Shown one piece after another: positions 31,500 through 40,551 of a DNA stretch of 44,186 nt (its first letter is position 1; the number at the start of each line of letters is the position of its first letter). A program made the translations under genes and the position numbers. This stretch comes from Microcaldota archaeon (GTDB lineage Archaea; Micrarchaeota; Micrarchaeia; Micrarchaeales; Micrarchaeaceae). The DNA lies in the NCBI GenBank assembly GCA_021845575.1, contig JAJZVQ010000001.1:86172-130357 (forward strand). The letters are read 5' to 3'. Below the pieces are notes generated by a model, which ran no database searches, was not told the origin of the DNA, and saw only the letters and a list, made by a program, of their open reading frames with translations.

Positions 31500-34334
31500 T
31501 CATTTCCAAATTATTTCTATGCTTGGTTTTTGCGGAAGTGCCCTTGCCGACCTTCCAGAAGTTGACTCATTTTCGCTTTCAATTACTATTTCGGAATTGA
31601 ACTTGTTTTCGAAAAACGATTTTACCTCATTAAACGAATTTTGCATCTCTTTCATATTTAAATCAAGTCTGCCCACCAACTCCTTGGGATTTTTGAATTG
31701 CGAGAGGAATTTTGCCGTTTTTTCCTTATCCTTGCCCGCCCTTGTTATCGCCTCGCTGATTTTTTTTGTCTCTGCGAGCACATTATATGCATCAAGTTTC
31801 CATTCACTTGCGATTATTATTTTTATTTTTTCTATTTTCTTTCCCTTGTTATCCTGCATTTTTGAAGTCAAATCAATCGTGTGTGTTATGTCAATGGCAG
31901 TAGCATCGATTATATTCTCGTATACTTCCAATTGCGGGTTTAATAAGCTTTCATTGGCAACAGGCCACTTCTCATTCACAATCAAGGAATTATTTCCAAG
32001 CATGTGCCAAAGTTCTTCGGAAATATGCGGCATGACGGGAGTAAGCATTTTTATCACCTCAGTGATATATTCTTCCAGCACTATCTTGTTAGAGCCACCC
32101 ATTTCGTTATATCTCTTTAATTCGTTTACGGAATTATAAAATATTTCGTCATATGCGCTTTTTATCATTACATCGTCAAAAAGCTCTGTCGCCGTTTTTA
32201 TTTTTTTGCTGAGTCTGGAATAGAGCCAAAAATCTATGTTTTTTAATCCCTCATTCGTGCCCATATTCCTTGTTGCCGCAAGGTTTTCCACAAATGCGAA
32301 CAGGTACTCTATTCTGGATTTGATTCCGTTAACCGAAGCCTCCCTAAAATCCGAATCCATTCCGAGATCCGAATTTGCGACAATATTCATTCTTAACGGA
32401 TCCGCGCCGTATTTTTTTAAGGCGTCTGTCAAAGGGACTACATTTCCAAGGCTTTTGCTCATCTTTTCCCCTTCATATATCACCATTCCGTTTGTCACTA
32501 TCTGTTTAGGCCAAAACTTCTCGGGAAACAGGGCTACGTGGTTGAATATATACATTGTCAAATGGCTCGGTATAAGCTCCGAAGCCGAATGCCTTGAAGT
32601 GAACGTGTACCAATAATCCAAAGATTTTTTGCATTTGTCTATTATCAGGGAGTCTATTCCTGTCGTTTTTGATACCCCTTCCAAATCTCCCTTTGAATTG
32701 AACACATAATCAAAGAACTCCCCTTTCAGGTTTTCTGGTTTTATGTTATTTTCATGTAGTATGTTCGAGAAGGTGTAAAAAGACATGTAGATAGTCGAAT
32801 CCGATAAAGATTCTATTATATGATCTGGGTTAAAAGGGAATTTTGTTCCCAATCCCTGCGCCCTTTCGGCAGCTTTCATATCAAGCCAATCCACAATCAT
32901 TTTGTAGCTGTGCCGCATTTTTTCAGGATATATCCTTATCTTATCCAGATAATTGCGCACGCCCTCCTTCCACTCCTTGTTTCCGTAATCTATAAACCAT
33001 TGATCGTTCACCTGTTTTACGACTACGCGTGTCCCGCATCTGCAGTATACATCCTCTTCATTTATCAATACATACAAATCCAGTGCCTTATTCTCTTTTT
33101 TCAGCATTTCGGTAATCGCAGTACGCGCCGCAGGCTCGTCCATTCCCGCATAATCCCCTACTGTCATATATCCGTTCCTTGCCTCTTTTTTGTATAACTC
33201 TTTTGTCGCTCTTTCCACTATATCGCTGCTTGATTTGTCGTTCCAGCCGAACAGGGCCAGATGTACCAATGAGGGAATATTGTTTTTGTCGGATTCGCCC
33301 CTAATCTCTATCACTTGTTTATATGGCTCTTTGGGGATTGCGATCCCTTCCTTTTCCAGCTTTTTAAGCGCAACATAATCGAAGGGTGCATGAGCCGGAA
33401 CGGACATCACAATCCCCGTTCCAAAATCGGGTTTGACAAAAAATCCGTGCAGTAACGGAATTACCTCGTTTGTTATCGGGTTTATTGCCATCTTCGACTT
33501 AAGTTCATTGCCCTCTATTTCTTTTATTGTCTTGATATCAAACTGATAGGAAAGAAGTTCGGACACCTTTTTAGAAATGTACAGTTTATCGCCATTTATC
33601 TCGGCAAGCACGTATTTTTCGTTCTCGTTTATGAATAAGTTTGTCACTCCGTAAAGTGTTTCGGGTCTGTACGTTGCACATGCAAAAGCGGCGTCCGAAT
33701 CGTTTTCCCTGAATTTTACCATTACTATCCTTTCAATCTCGGGTTGTACATCGTGTTTTGTGTCGTGCTGGCCTACCGCATTATTCTCGTTCGGGCACCA
33801 CCCGAGATAATGGTTTCCCTTTACGAGGTAACCCTTTTCCTTGAGCTTGTAAAACTGCCATTCCACCATTTTGCTGAACAAAGGGTCTATGGAAGTAAAC
33901 TTTCTTCTCCAATCAATTCCGAAACCAGCTTTTTTCATCGCATGCTCGACACTTGCGCTGAAATACTGGGCCACGAAATTTGGATCACTCATCTTCTCTA
34001 TGTTTTCCATTGATATGTGGTATATGTTGGTAAGATCATCTATTATCTCTTCCTCCTTTGCGGTTATCCTTTTGGCTATTGCCAGAACAGGCGTGCCCGT
34101 TTTATGGAATCCCATCGGGAAAAGGACATTATACCCTTTCATTCGCATATATTTTGCGTAAGTGTCAGTAGTGCCATAAGTCAAAAAATGCCCTATGTGC
34201 AGTGCGGTATTGGGATAGGGCCATGCGGCAGTGATCAAAATTTGCTTTCTTCCGTCAGGCTCCGCTTCGAATACCTTGCTTTCATTCCATTTATTCTGCC
34301 ATTTTTCGTCTAATTCTTCATAATTTATGCCCAT
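31500..34334 (-). CDS. leuS: Leucyl-tRNA synthetase, archaeal/eukaryotic type
   Basis: Class I synthetase. Seen: ALHIGHFLTYG (HIGH, 46-49), the CP1 editing domain with ATYRPETLYGVTN and GTGIVMSVPAHAPFDYVAL, a zinc-type Cys pair around YCRCGTRVV, EGEKMSKSLGNVVPL (KMSKS, about 640), the anticodon-binding helical domain, and the C-terminal extension found in archaeal LeuRS. Length 944 aa is normal. ATG 34332-34334 begins MGINYEELDEKWQNKW, the usual N terminus. It is divergent from the prepilin peptidase gene, 84 bases between starts. Confidence 0.97.
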   Translation of the reverse strand: MGINYEELDEKWQNKWNESKVFEAEPDGRKQILITAAWPYPNTALHIGHFLTYGTTDTYAKYMRMKGYNVLFPMGFHKTGTPVLAIAKRITAKEEEIIDDLTNIYHISMENIEKMSDPNFVAQYFSASVEHAMKKAGFGIDWRRKFTSIDPLFSKMVEWQFYKLKEKGYLVKGNHYLGWCPNENNAVGQHDTKHDVQPEIERIVMVKFRENDSDAAFACATYRPETLYGVTNLFINENEKYVLAEINGDKLYISKKVSELLSYQFDIKTIKEIEGNELKSKMAINPITNEVIPLLHGFFVKPDFGTGIVMSVPAHAPFDYVALKKLEKEGIAIPKEPYKQVIEIRGESDKNNIPSLVHLALFGWNDKSSSDIVERATKELYKKEARNGYMTVGDYAGMDEPAARTAITEMLKKENKALDLYVLINEEDVYCRCGTRVVVKQVNDQWFIDYGNKEWKEGVRNYLDKIRIYPEKMRHSYKMIVDWLDMKAAERAQGLGTKFPFNPDHIIESLSDSTIYMSFYTFSNILHENNIKPENLKGEFFDYVFNSKGDLEGVSKTTGIDSLIIDKCKKSLDYWYTFTSRHSASELIPSHLTMYIFNHVALFPEKFWPKQIVTNGMVIYEGEKMSKSLGNVVPLTDALKKYGADPLRMNIVANSDLGMDSDFREASVNGIKSRIEYLFAFVENLAATRNMGTNEGLKNIDFWLYSRLSKKIKTATELFDDVMIKSAYDEIFYNSVNELKRYNEMGGSNKIVLEEYITEVIKMLTPVMPHISEELWHMLGNNSLIVNEKWPVANESLLNPQLEVYENIIDATAIDITHTIDLTSKMQDNKGKKIEKIKIIIASEWKLDAYNVLAETKKISEAITRAGKDKEKTAKFLSQFKNPKELVGRLDLNMKEMQNSFNEVKSFFENKFNSEIVIESENESTSGRSARALPQKPSIEIIWK

Positions 34335-34418
34335 AGGATTTACCTTTTTAAGTGATCTGCCTGTATCTTTTATTCAGAGAATATTTTTATACTTTTGTCA
34401 GGAAAATACCTTGTTAGC

Positions 34419-35291
34419 ATGGATATATTTATGGTAAGAGTGGCGAGTCTGGTCGCGGTCGCATTGTTATACCTGCTTTATGACCTGTTCAACAACAGGA
34501 GCATACCAAGCGTTTTCGCTTATGCGACAGTCGCCTTCGGCGTATTCATGACTATCCTTTATTTTAATTATGCAATGATACTTATTAGCATTGCGGTCGC
34601 TGCCGCGATTTTCGGCATAGGGTATTTACTGTACAGGAAAGGACAGCTCGGATTCGGCGACATAACAGAATTCGCAGCACTGTCGCTGATATTTCCGTTT
34701 CAGCAGACGCCGCTCATGAATAATCTATACCAATATAACATACCCTTTATAGTGTCTGTGGTAATCGCGGCGGGATTGGCGGCGCTTCTCATCGTACCCA
34801 TTTTCTACATCCCTGCCGCAAAGAAAAAATTTCCCAAAGCGCTTATTAATTACATATCAAAGAAAGACGCATCCAGATCCATAATAGTTGGTTTATCCTA
34901 TATGCTATTGATTGCCGTAATGGTTCTTTTTGTCAGAATACAGATATATGGGATTTTGATTCTGGCGGCGCTCACATTCGGTTCGGTGTTCACAATATTA
35001 TTCGAAAATCCCATAACGAATTCGATGGTTGCGAATGTCGGGATAAACGAACTCGAGGAGGAGGATATAATAGCGATGAATATGCTTAGCGAGAAAACAA
35101 AAAGGAAGCTTAATAGCGAGATAAAGGGATTTACGGGTCTGGTAACAAGGGATATGATTGTTAAAATGAAAAGGAAGCATATCAAAATAAAGCTGCCAGT
35201 ATACAAAAAAGGAATTCCATTCGCCGTTCCATTATTTGTAGGAGTTATAATAACCCTATTGTTTGGGAACCTGTTCTTCATACTTTTGTGA
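34419..35291 (+). CDS. Prepilin/preflagellin peptidase-like membrane aspartic protease (A24 family)
   Basis: 290 aa with eight to nine hydrophobic segments. YDLFNNRSIPSVFAY (first catalytic Asp with the N-x-x-I-P pattern) and GQLGFGDITEFAAL (GxGD, second Asp) identify the FlaK/PibD/TadV-type A24 protease, which cleaves class III signal peptides of archaellins and type IV pilins. A cytoplasmic loop of about 60 residues precedes the last two helices. ATG 34419 is preferred over TTG 34395; a TATA-like box lies at about 34382-34391. No obvious class III pilin is encoded in the window, so its substrate must be elsewhere. Confidence 0.88.
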   Translation: MDIFMVRVASLVAVALLYLLYDLFNNRSIPSVFAYATVAFGVFMTILYFNYAMILISIAVAAAIFGIGYLLYRKGQLGFGDITEFAALSLIFPFQQTPLMNNLYQYNIPFIVSVVIAAGLAALLIVPIFYIPAAKKKFPKALINYISKKDASRSIIVGLSYMLLIAVMVLFVRIQIYGILILAALTFGSVFTILFENPITNSMVANVGINELEEEDIIAMNMLSEKTKRKLNSEIKGFTGLVTRDMIVKMKRKHIKIKLPVYKKGIPFAVPLFVGVIITLLFGNLFFILL

Positions 35292-35299
35292 TGTTGCCT

Positions 35300-36463
35300 T
35301 CATCGCCTTTGCCGTCTTCCCACATACCTCCCAAATCCCATCTCCTTGAATTCGCTTATGTCAAGCCTTATCTCTTTTAGTTTTATCCTGGCAAAATCCT
35401 CTATCTCCCTTATCTTATCTGTCTGTCCGTAATTAAAGATTGTGAATGCCACTCCATCGTTTTCTATTCTGGCGCTTCTCCCGACTCTGTGCACATATGT
35501 TATTGCATCATTCGGTGCATCAAAATTTATCACCCCTTCCACATCCACTATATCTATTCCTCTTGATGCGACATCAGTGGTTACGAGGAATCCGCTTTTT
35601 TCGGATCTGAATCTGCGCATCGCATTTTCCCTGATCTTTTGCTGCAATCCGCCATGCAGTAACATCGCGCCATAACCGTAATCCTTCAATATTTTATAGA
35701 TTACCAATGAGTTGTACTTAGTGTTCGAGAATACAATGCCTTTTCTGATATCAGTTTTATGCAGGTATGCGAGCAGCGCGGAGAATTTGTACGAAGTGCT
35801 GGATACCGCATAAATGTGTTTTATTCTTGCCCCGATAATCTCCGCTTCCTCGTACCTGCTTACCTTCTCCTGGTTTTCCATATATCTTTTTGCAAGCTCT
35901 TTTATTTCTTCAGAGATAGTCGCTGAAAATAGCAGTGTCTGCCTGCCCTTTTGTGCGTTTGAGATTATATACTCAATGTCCCTTTTGAAACCCATGCTGA
36001 GCATCATATCCGCTTCGTCAAGAACAAGGAATTTTATGTCCCATGCCTTCAATACGTCCCTATTCAGCAGGTCTATTATCCTTCCAGGAGTCCCGATTAC
36101 TATATCTACCCCTTTTTTTATCCTGTCGGATTGCGGCTTTAGCGAGACGCCCCCGTAAACAACCATCGTGGTTATGTCCAAATTTTTGGATAGCTTTTTT
36201 GCAACATCGCCGACCTGCAATGCAAGTTCCCTAGTGGGCAGCACTATTATCGCAGAGACATTCCCGCCGTGCACTGCGGATTGGAGAATCGGTATCAGGT
36301 ACGCAAGGGTTTTGCCTGTTGCGGTTCTTGCTCTCACGATTACGCTGTTGCCTTTGGTAATCTCGGGTATCACTTTATATTGCATTTCGGTAGGTTTTGA
36401 AAAACCCATTTTTTTTATCGAATCCAGCAGTTTTTCGCTGCTGCATATCTCCTCAAATTTCAT
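35300..36463 (-). CDS. DEAD-box ATP-dependent RNA helicase
   Basis: 387 aa, two RecA-like domains. Seen: Q motif GFSKPTEMQYKVIP, motif I ARTATGKTLAY (an unusual TATGKT in place of TGSGKT), Ia PTRELALQVG, Ib TPGRIIDLL, II VLDEADMML, III SATIS, IV IVFSNTK, V ATDVASRGIDI, VI YVHRVGRSARI. The frame is open 300 bases further upstream, but ATG 36461-36463 with GGTAAT before it matches the family start. The 5' region can form a hairpin. Likely role: RNA remodelling, for example at low temperature or in ribosome assembly. Its 3' end meets the peptidase 3' end convergently. Confidence 0.95.
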   Translation of the reverse strand: MKFEEICSSEKLLDSIKKMGFSKPTEMQYKVIPEITKGNSVIVRARTATGKTLAYLIPILQSAVHGGNVSAIIVLPTRELALQVGDVAKKLSKNLDITTMVVYGGVSLKPQSDRIKKGVDIVIGTPGRIIDLLNRDVLKAWDIKFLVLDEADMMLSMGFKRDIEYIISNAQKGRQTLLFSATISEEIKELAKRYMENQEKVSRYEEAEIIGARIKHIYAVSSTSYKFSALLAYLHKTDIRKGIVFSNTKYNSLVIYKILKDYGYGAMLLHGGLQQKIRENAMRRFRSEKSGFLVTTDVASRGIDIVDVEGVINFDAPNDAITYVHRVGRSARIENDGVAFTIFNYGQTDKIREIEDFARIKLKEIRLDISEFKEMGFGRYVGRRQRR

Positions 36464-36556
36464 ATTACCAATTATAAAACAAAATCTATAATCCTTTGTG
36501 CGGCAAAGCGGAGCATCCTCTTCGACTGCCCTTCGCCATCTTATTATTTTATAGGA

Positions 36557-36604
36557 ATATTTAAATATGTATTTATGTATATATTTATTTACTAAAGTAA
36601 ATAA
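36557..36604 (+). promoter_or_regulatory. Promoter and 20-bp palindromic operator of the T4SS-like operon
   Basis: A TATA-type element ATATTTAAATAT (36557-36568) would place the transcription start around 36590. A perfect palindrome, TTATTTACT-AA-AGTAAATAA (36585-36604), covers that position and ends just before the first gene, which fits a repressor operator. The TATA element is itself symmetric and may also drive the divergent helicase gene. Confidence 0.55.
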
Positions 36605-36616
36605 GTGGTTGAGAGA

Positions 36617-37021
36617 ATGAAACAACAAAAAGCAATGACCGGAGTTTTTAGATTGCCTGCGATTGCCAAAAGGGTTTTTAGGATTATCCTGCCGTTTGTT
36701 ATCACCGCGATGATCCTTGTCAAGGTTTCGGCAGCGCAGAGCGCATCTTCCGGCATAATATCGCAAATAACATATATCAAGGAGGTTCTTTCCCAGGTAG
36801 GCCCGGCTTTAAGCGCGCTTCTATTTGTGCTTGCAGGGATATTCTACGCCATCGGCCAGATCCTTCCATACGACAAGAAAGCAAATTTCCATACCACCGC
36901 CATAAACATAATCATAGGGGCGGTAGTGGTCGGCGTATTGAGCGTCGCATCAAACACGCTTGCAACCGCTTCGACACATCTGCTGAGCAATTTTACGAAT
37001 GTGAGCTTGAATAGCAGTTGA
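36617..37021 (+). CDS. VirB2/TrbC-like (CedA1-like) pilin subunit
   Basis: 134 aa. A basic start and hydrophobic segment (FRIILPFVITAMILVKVSAA) form a signal peptide with possible cleavage after SAA. The mature part has two hydrophobic helices (VGPALSALLFVLAGIFYAIG and INIIIGAVVVGVLSVASNTL) joined by a short basic loop (PYDKKANFH). Signal peptide plus two helices with a basic loop is the layout of conjugative VirB2-family pilins and of CedA1. First gene of the operon; the start ATG 36617 is preferred over GTG 36605. The assignment is by architecture and context. Confidence 0.65.
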   Translation: MKQQKAMTGVFRLPAIAKRVFRIILPFVITAMILVKVSAAQSASSGIISQITYIKEVLSQVGPALSALLFVLAGIFYAIGQILPYDKKANFHTTAINIIIGAVVVGVLSVASNTLATASTHLLSNFTNVSLNSS

Positions 37022-37025
37022 TTGG

Positions 37026-38051
37026 ATGCAAAGCCCGTTCTTAGGTTATGACATCGCAGTAGGACTTGTTTCCATAATGATAGCCGTGTCAGGCATAATA
37101 CTCGGATTGGGGATAGCGACCGATGACAAAAAGCTCAAGGATATCGGAAGAAGCGAGCTTGTGCAGGCAATAGTGAATGGGGTGATTGTGGGGACACTCT
37201 TCTTCATATTTTCAGATTACGGGATAATTGCAAATATAAGCAACTTCCTTGTCAAAAGTTCGTCTAGCATAGTGTGCAGCGGAACCGCAAATAATTATGC
37301 GATATGCTTCGCACAGCAGTTTCTTGTTGGCTTGAGCCCCATAACCGTAAATAACGCCCAATACCCCACCCTATTCATGAGCGTGACCGGGCTTCTGGCT
37401 CCGATTACGATGCTTTACGGGACACTCGCATTTATTTCATCCCTTTCGTTCAATGCCGTTGTGGTCTCTATAAGCCTTGCCTCCCTGTTCAAGCCGATTC
37501 TGACGCAGCTGAACTACATGATCACAGCCTTGTCGATGTCGCTGCTTAGCCTCGAGGCGCAATCCATACTTCTTAGATTTATAGATTTGACAGCTCTTCC
37601 CGTATTGCTGCCTGTCGGAATGGTACTGAGAAGCTTTTATTTCACCAGAAGGCTTGGCGGGACGATACTCGCGGTTACGATAGCGTTTTTCGCCGTTTTG
37701 CCCCTGACCTATCTGCTGAACGCCCAGCTTGTCGCGGAATACGCTTCAAATTCAAACCAGTCTATAAACGGGCTGGTGTTGAATTCTACCAGCGTGAAAT
37801 CTAATCTGATAAACGATATACAAAATTCCGGGATAAATGCCCTTTCAGTATCATCGATCTCGAGCAGCATCGAATCACTTTTGGCTAGCGCGTATGGCGT
37901 TTTGAACAAGATCTTTGATTATGTTGCGTTGGTGATAGTCGAGGCGTTTTTCCTGCCGATATTCAGCATAATGCTTACGATAGTCTCAGCAAGGGAACTG
38001 GCGAGGATCTTCGGTTCAGAAGTGTCATTCGGCAGATTTGACATATTTTAG
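37026..38051 (+). CDS. Polytopic membrane channel protein, VirB6/TrbL- or CedA-like
   Basis: 341 aa with about seven to eight hydrophobic helices, an extracytoplasmic Ser/Asn-rich segment (about 230-275, NSNQSINGLVLNSTSVKSNL) and two Cys near 85-95 that could form a disulfide outside. The stretch SLASLFKPILTQLNYMITAL and the block around LPVGMVLRSFYFTRRLGGTI recall the central region of VirB6/TrbL/CedA proteins, which form the inner-membrane conduit of type IV secretion or DNA import. It starts four bases after the pilin stop. No search was possible, so the family is inferred from topology and neighbours. Confidence 0.6.
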   Translation: MQSPFLGYDIAVGLVSIMIAVSGIILGLGIATDDKKLKDIGRSELVQAIVNGVIVGTLFFIFSDYGIIANISNFLVKSSSSIVCSGTANNYAICFAQQFLVGLSPITVNNAQYPTLFMSVTGLLAPITMLYGTLAFISSLSFNAVVVSISLASLFKPILTQLNYMITALSMSLLSLEAQSILLRFIDLTALPVLLPVGMVLRSFYFTRRLGGTILAVTIAFFAVLPLTYLLNAQLVAEYASNSNQSINGLVLNSTSVKSNLINDIQNSGINALSVSSISSSIESLLASAYGVLNKIFDYVALVIVEAFFLPIFSIMLTIVSARELARIFGSEVSFGRFDIF

Positions 38052-38059
38052 GTAATTTT

Positions 38060-38785
38060 ATGGATATCGCATTTTATGTATTTATGTCGTTTTTTTTCAT
38101 TGCGCTTGCACTTGGCGTGCTTACGCTTAATGCCGTTGCGGTTGTTTTCGGAATTCTCATGCTTTCAATCTCCATATTCGTCTACAAGGGATGGTATATC
38201 ATTGAAGATTTGATATTCAGGCATTCAAACGTGATAGAGCTTCTTGACGGATATGAGCTGAGCGGCAACAGATTTACGGCCATAAGGAGAATGGGCAATG
38301 CGTTTATATCGACAGCCGCCGCATCAATCGATACATCGCATATAGGCGAAATGGACAGGGAAAAACTTGAAAATCTTATCAAAAATACAAACAAGCCCTT
38401 CAAGCTGATCATGTATGTCCAGAAACTCAACACATCAAAGATACTCAACGAATTGAAAACGAAACAGTACATGAAAGAAAAGGAGATCGAAAGGGTTTCG
38501 AGAAGCAAGCACAGCGAAGGAAAAGCAAACCAGCTAAAAAGGGAGATCATACAGATAGAAAACGACATAAACGAGATGGCGTCAGGGAAAATTCCCTTAA
38601 AGCTCGCATATTACGTTGTCGTATCGTCCTATTCCGAAAGCATGTTCACCGCGCAGGAAAACGCCATATTCTCGATCAAGGAGATATCCAACGCGTTTAA
38701 CGGGATTCTGAACTCCGAAGCCAGGCTGCTGGAAGGGCAGGAACTCGCAGAATTGCTGAGATTTGACAGTACAATGGTGTTTTGA
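38060..38785 (+). CDS. VirB3-like membrane hairpin fused to a VirB4 N-terminal domain
   Basis: 241 aa. Two hydrophobic helices at about 4-44 (FYVFMSFFFIALALGVLTLN, then AVVFGILMLSISIFVYKGW) resemble VirB3. They are followed by a soluble part with IELLDGYELSGNRFTAIRRM and a charged coiled coil (about 125-175), as in the N-terminal domain of VirB4/TraC. The stop overlaps the start of the ATPase gene (TGATG), so a VirB3-VirB4 protein appears split into membrane/N-domain and ATPase parts. GGTAATTTT precedes ATG 38060. Confidence 0.6.
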   Translation: MDIAFYVFMSFFFIALALGVLTLNAVAVVFGILMLSISIFVYKGWYIIEDLIFRHSNVIELLDGYELSGNRFTAIRRMGNAFISTAAASIDTSHIGEMDREKLENLIKNTNKPFKLIMYVQKLNTSKILNELKTKQYMKEKEIERVSRSKHSEGKANQLKREIIQIENDINEMASGKIPLKLAYYVVVSSYSESMFTAQENAIFSIKEISNAFNGILNSEARLLEGQELAELLRFDSTMVF

Positions 38786-39900
38786 TGGATAAGCTATCCA
38801 ATTCCTACAACGCTTCAAAAGCCGTTCATGTGATGAGGGAGAGCGAAAGGTTTGACAACGACTCAATAAAAGGAATATATCTGGGAAAAACCCTCGCATA
38901 CAAACTGCCGTTTTTTCTTAACCAGGAAAGCCTTCTAAATCCGCACATAGCGATACTTGGCATGACAGGATGTGGAAAGACGTTCCTCCTAAGATCGATT
39001 ATAGGCAGATCATTCACTTACCATAGCAGGGGTTCCATTGTGATGGACTGGAACGGGGAGTATTCCGAAATAGTCAATTTCCTCTCGGGAACCGAATGCG
39101 AAATCGGCAACCGCGGCGATCTGGAAAAAATAGGCAAGAAAAGGAATGACGGAATTGTGAGCTTCAATCTGTCAAAACTCCGGGACAAGAACGAAAAAGA
39201 GAGAATTGCCGTTGACATACTCGGCAATGCCATATCTGAAATGCGCCTTCGCAAGTTGAATGGGAGGCTGTCAAAATTGGTAATCATAGATGAGGCATGG
39301 AAGCTTCTGAAGGCGCAGGAGCTTGCGCTTTTATTCAGGGAAAGCAGAAAGTACGGCTTCGGAATTATAGTGGCAACGCAGCTTGCCAGAGACATAATAA
39401 ACGAAATTATCGCCAATTCCGCATGCATAATAATATTCAAGCTGCAGAACAGCACGGATTTCGAGCTGCTTGAAAAATCCGGCATAATAAATTCCGAGGA
39501 AGTGGCGAGGATAACCGAACTTCCCATAGGTTCATGCCTCGTACTCCAAAGGTACAAGGAAAACCCGAATCTGATAAACAAGATATTCATAGAGAGAATC
39601 GAGGGCATGGATTATTCGTGTTATAAATTTTTTGGTGGTGCAATGAGATTTGAGGTTGTTGCGGAAGAATTCATAAATCAGACAAATAAACTTGGTGCGG
39701 ATTCAGAAATCAAAAACGCCATAATCAATTATGCCGAGCAAAACGAAAGGAGGATTGATTTGGCGAATTTCATCTCGTTTCTATTCAAATCCGGCTTTGG
39801 AAGGGCGGACATTGTGAGATATCTGAGGTCGCTGAAGGTAGACGACATTTCAATATTGAAAGCCTACAATTCTGCGTCAAGGCTCATTGTAGACGTTTAG
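38785..39900 (+). CDS. VirB4/HerA-family ATPase (ATPase-domain-only protein)
   Basis: 371 aa, no membrane segment. Walker A GMTGCGKT at 59-66, MDWNGEYSEIV (the strand-2 D-x-N/G-E of HerA/VirB4), Walker B LVIIDEAWKLL (Asp169, Glu170), then ESRKYGFGIIVATQLARDI (sensor with Gln) and NSACIIIFKLQNSTDFELL. These are the signatures of VirB4/CedB/HerA hexameric motors that power pilus assembly or DNA movement. The C-terminal 100 residues form an additional helical domain. Translationally coupled to the upstream N-domain gene. Confidence 0.85.
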   Translation: MDKLSNSYNASKAVHVMRESERFDNDSIKGIYLGKTLAYKLPFFLNQESLLNPHIAILGMTGCGKTFLLRSIIGRSFTYHSRGSIVMDWNGEYSEIVNFLSGTECEIGNRGDLEKIGKKRNDGIVSFNLSKLRDKNEKERIAVDILGNAISEMRLRKLNGRLSKLVIIDEAWKLLKAQELALLFRESRKYGFGIIVATQLARDIINEIIANSACIIIFKLQNSTDFELLEKSGIINSEEVARITELPIGSCLVLQRYKENPNLINKIFIERIEGMDYSCYKFFGGAMRFEVVAEEFINQTNKLGADSEIKNAIINYAEQNERRIDLANFISFLFKSGFGRADIVRYLRSLKVDDISILKAYNSASRLIVDV

Positions 39901-39908
39901 GTGGGGCG

Positions 39909-40547
39909 ATGATTCTAAGTTCTTCGTTTGCGGTCAATGCGTCAATCAAGCCAAACACCAATATGAGAGACATAAGGAATACGATGAACCAGCTGCCCAA
40001 TCTGAGACTTGTCTCTTTCGGAACGAAGATCTCATACGAGATACTGGACAACTCCGGCGAGGAGCATTCGGTACTGGAAATACTTCCGAATCGCGTAAAA
40101 ATCATCTTCTTTTTTTCAAAACCCAATCCATTAACCTATAATAGCAACCTTCTGAAATTTCTCTCCATGCTTGCGTATCTCGACAGGCATTTCGTCATCG
40201 AACTGAGAACGCTTTATCCATACGTCATAGAAGCGATACGCGAATCAATGTTCCCGAACAGCAATATCGAAAACAACAACGTACTTTTAGAGATGAAGAT
40301 CGAGGCCCTGAGCGATGCGAACAGGGAGTTATCCGCCTATGTCCTTGAAATCGAAAAAAGGAAGCTCGAGGAAGCCGAAAGATACGCGGTATTTAAAAAG
40401 TTTTTTGAAGATGCCACGGAAAACATCTGCAAAAAGAGCGGCTACAGGAAAGAGGTCGTGGAAAGAAACCTCAATTTTATAGGGATTGACGAAGCCACAA
40501 TAAAAAAGGCCACCGACATGTTGACTGCCGAAAAAAAATTCAGGTGA
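39909..40547 (+). CDS. Soluble T4SS-cluster protein with coiled coil, 212 aa
   Basis: Not recognised. No signal peptide or membrane helix. The first half has alternating hydrophobic strands (RLVSFGTKISYEILD, RVKIIFFFSKP), and the second half is a charged helix (about 125-165, VLLEMKIEALSDANRELSAY then EIEKRKLEEAERYA) with a C-terminal helical bundle. GGTGGGGCG precedes ATG 39909. Its place between the two ATPases suggests a cytoplasmic adaptor or a split part of the motor; that is inference from position only. Confidence 0.7.
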   Translation: MILSSSFAVNASIKPNTNMRDIRNTMNQLPNLRLVSFGTKISYEILDNSGEEHSVLEILPNRVKIIFFFSKPNPLTYNSNLLKFLSMLAYLDRHFVIELRTLYPYVIEAIRESMFPNSNIENNNVLLEMKIEALSDANRELSAYVLEIEKRKLEEAERYAVFKKFFEDATENICKKSGYRKEVVERNLNFIGIDEATIKKATDMLTAEKKFR

Positions 40548-40551
40548 TTGA

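Noticed and set aside
34419-35291. Prepilin peptidase as part of the T4SS-like operon
   Set aside because: It is separated from the cluster by the oppositely oriented helicase, and VirB2-type pilins use signal peptidase I-like processing, not A24 peptidases.
35300-36766. N-terminally extended 488-aa helicase
   Set aside because: The extra 101 residues are Arg/Cys/Tyr-rich, cross the divergent promoter, and precede the normal family start at 36463.
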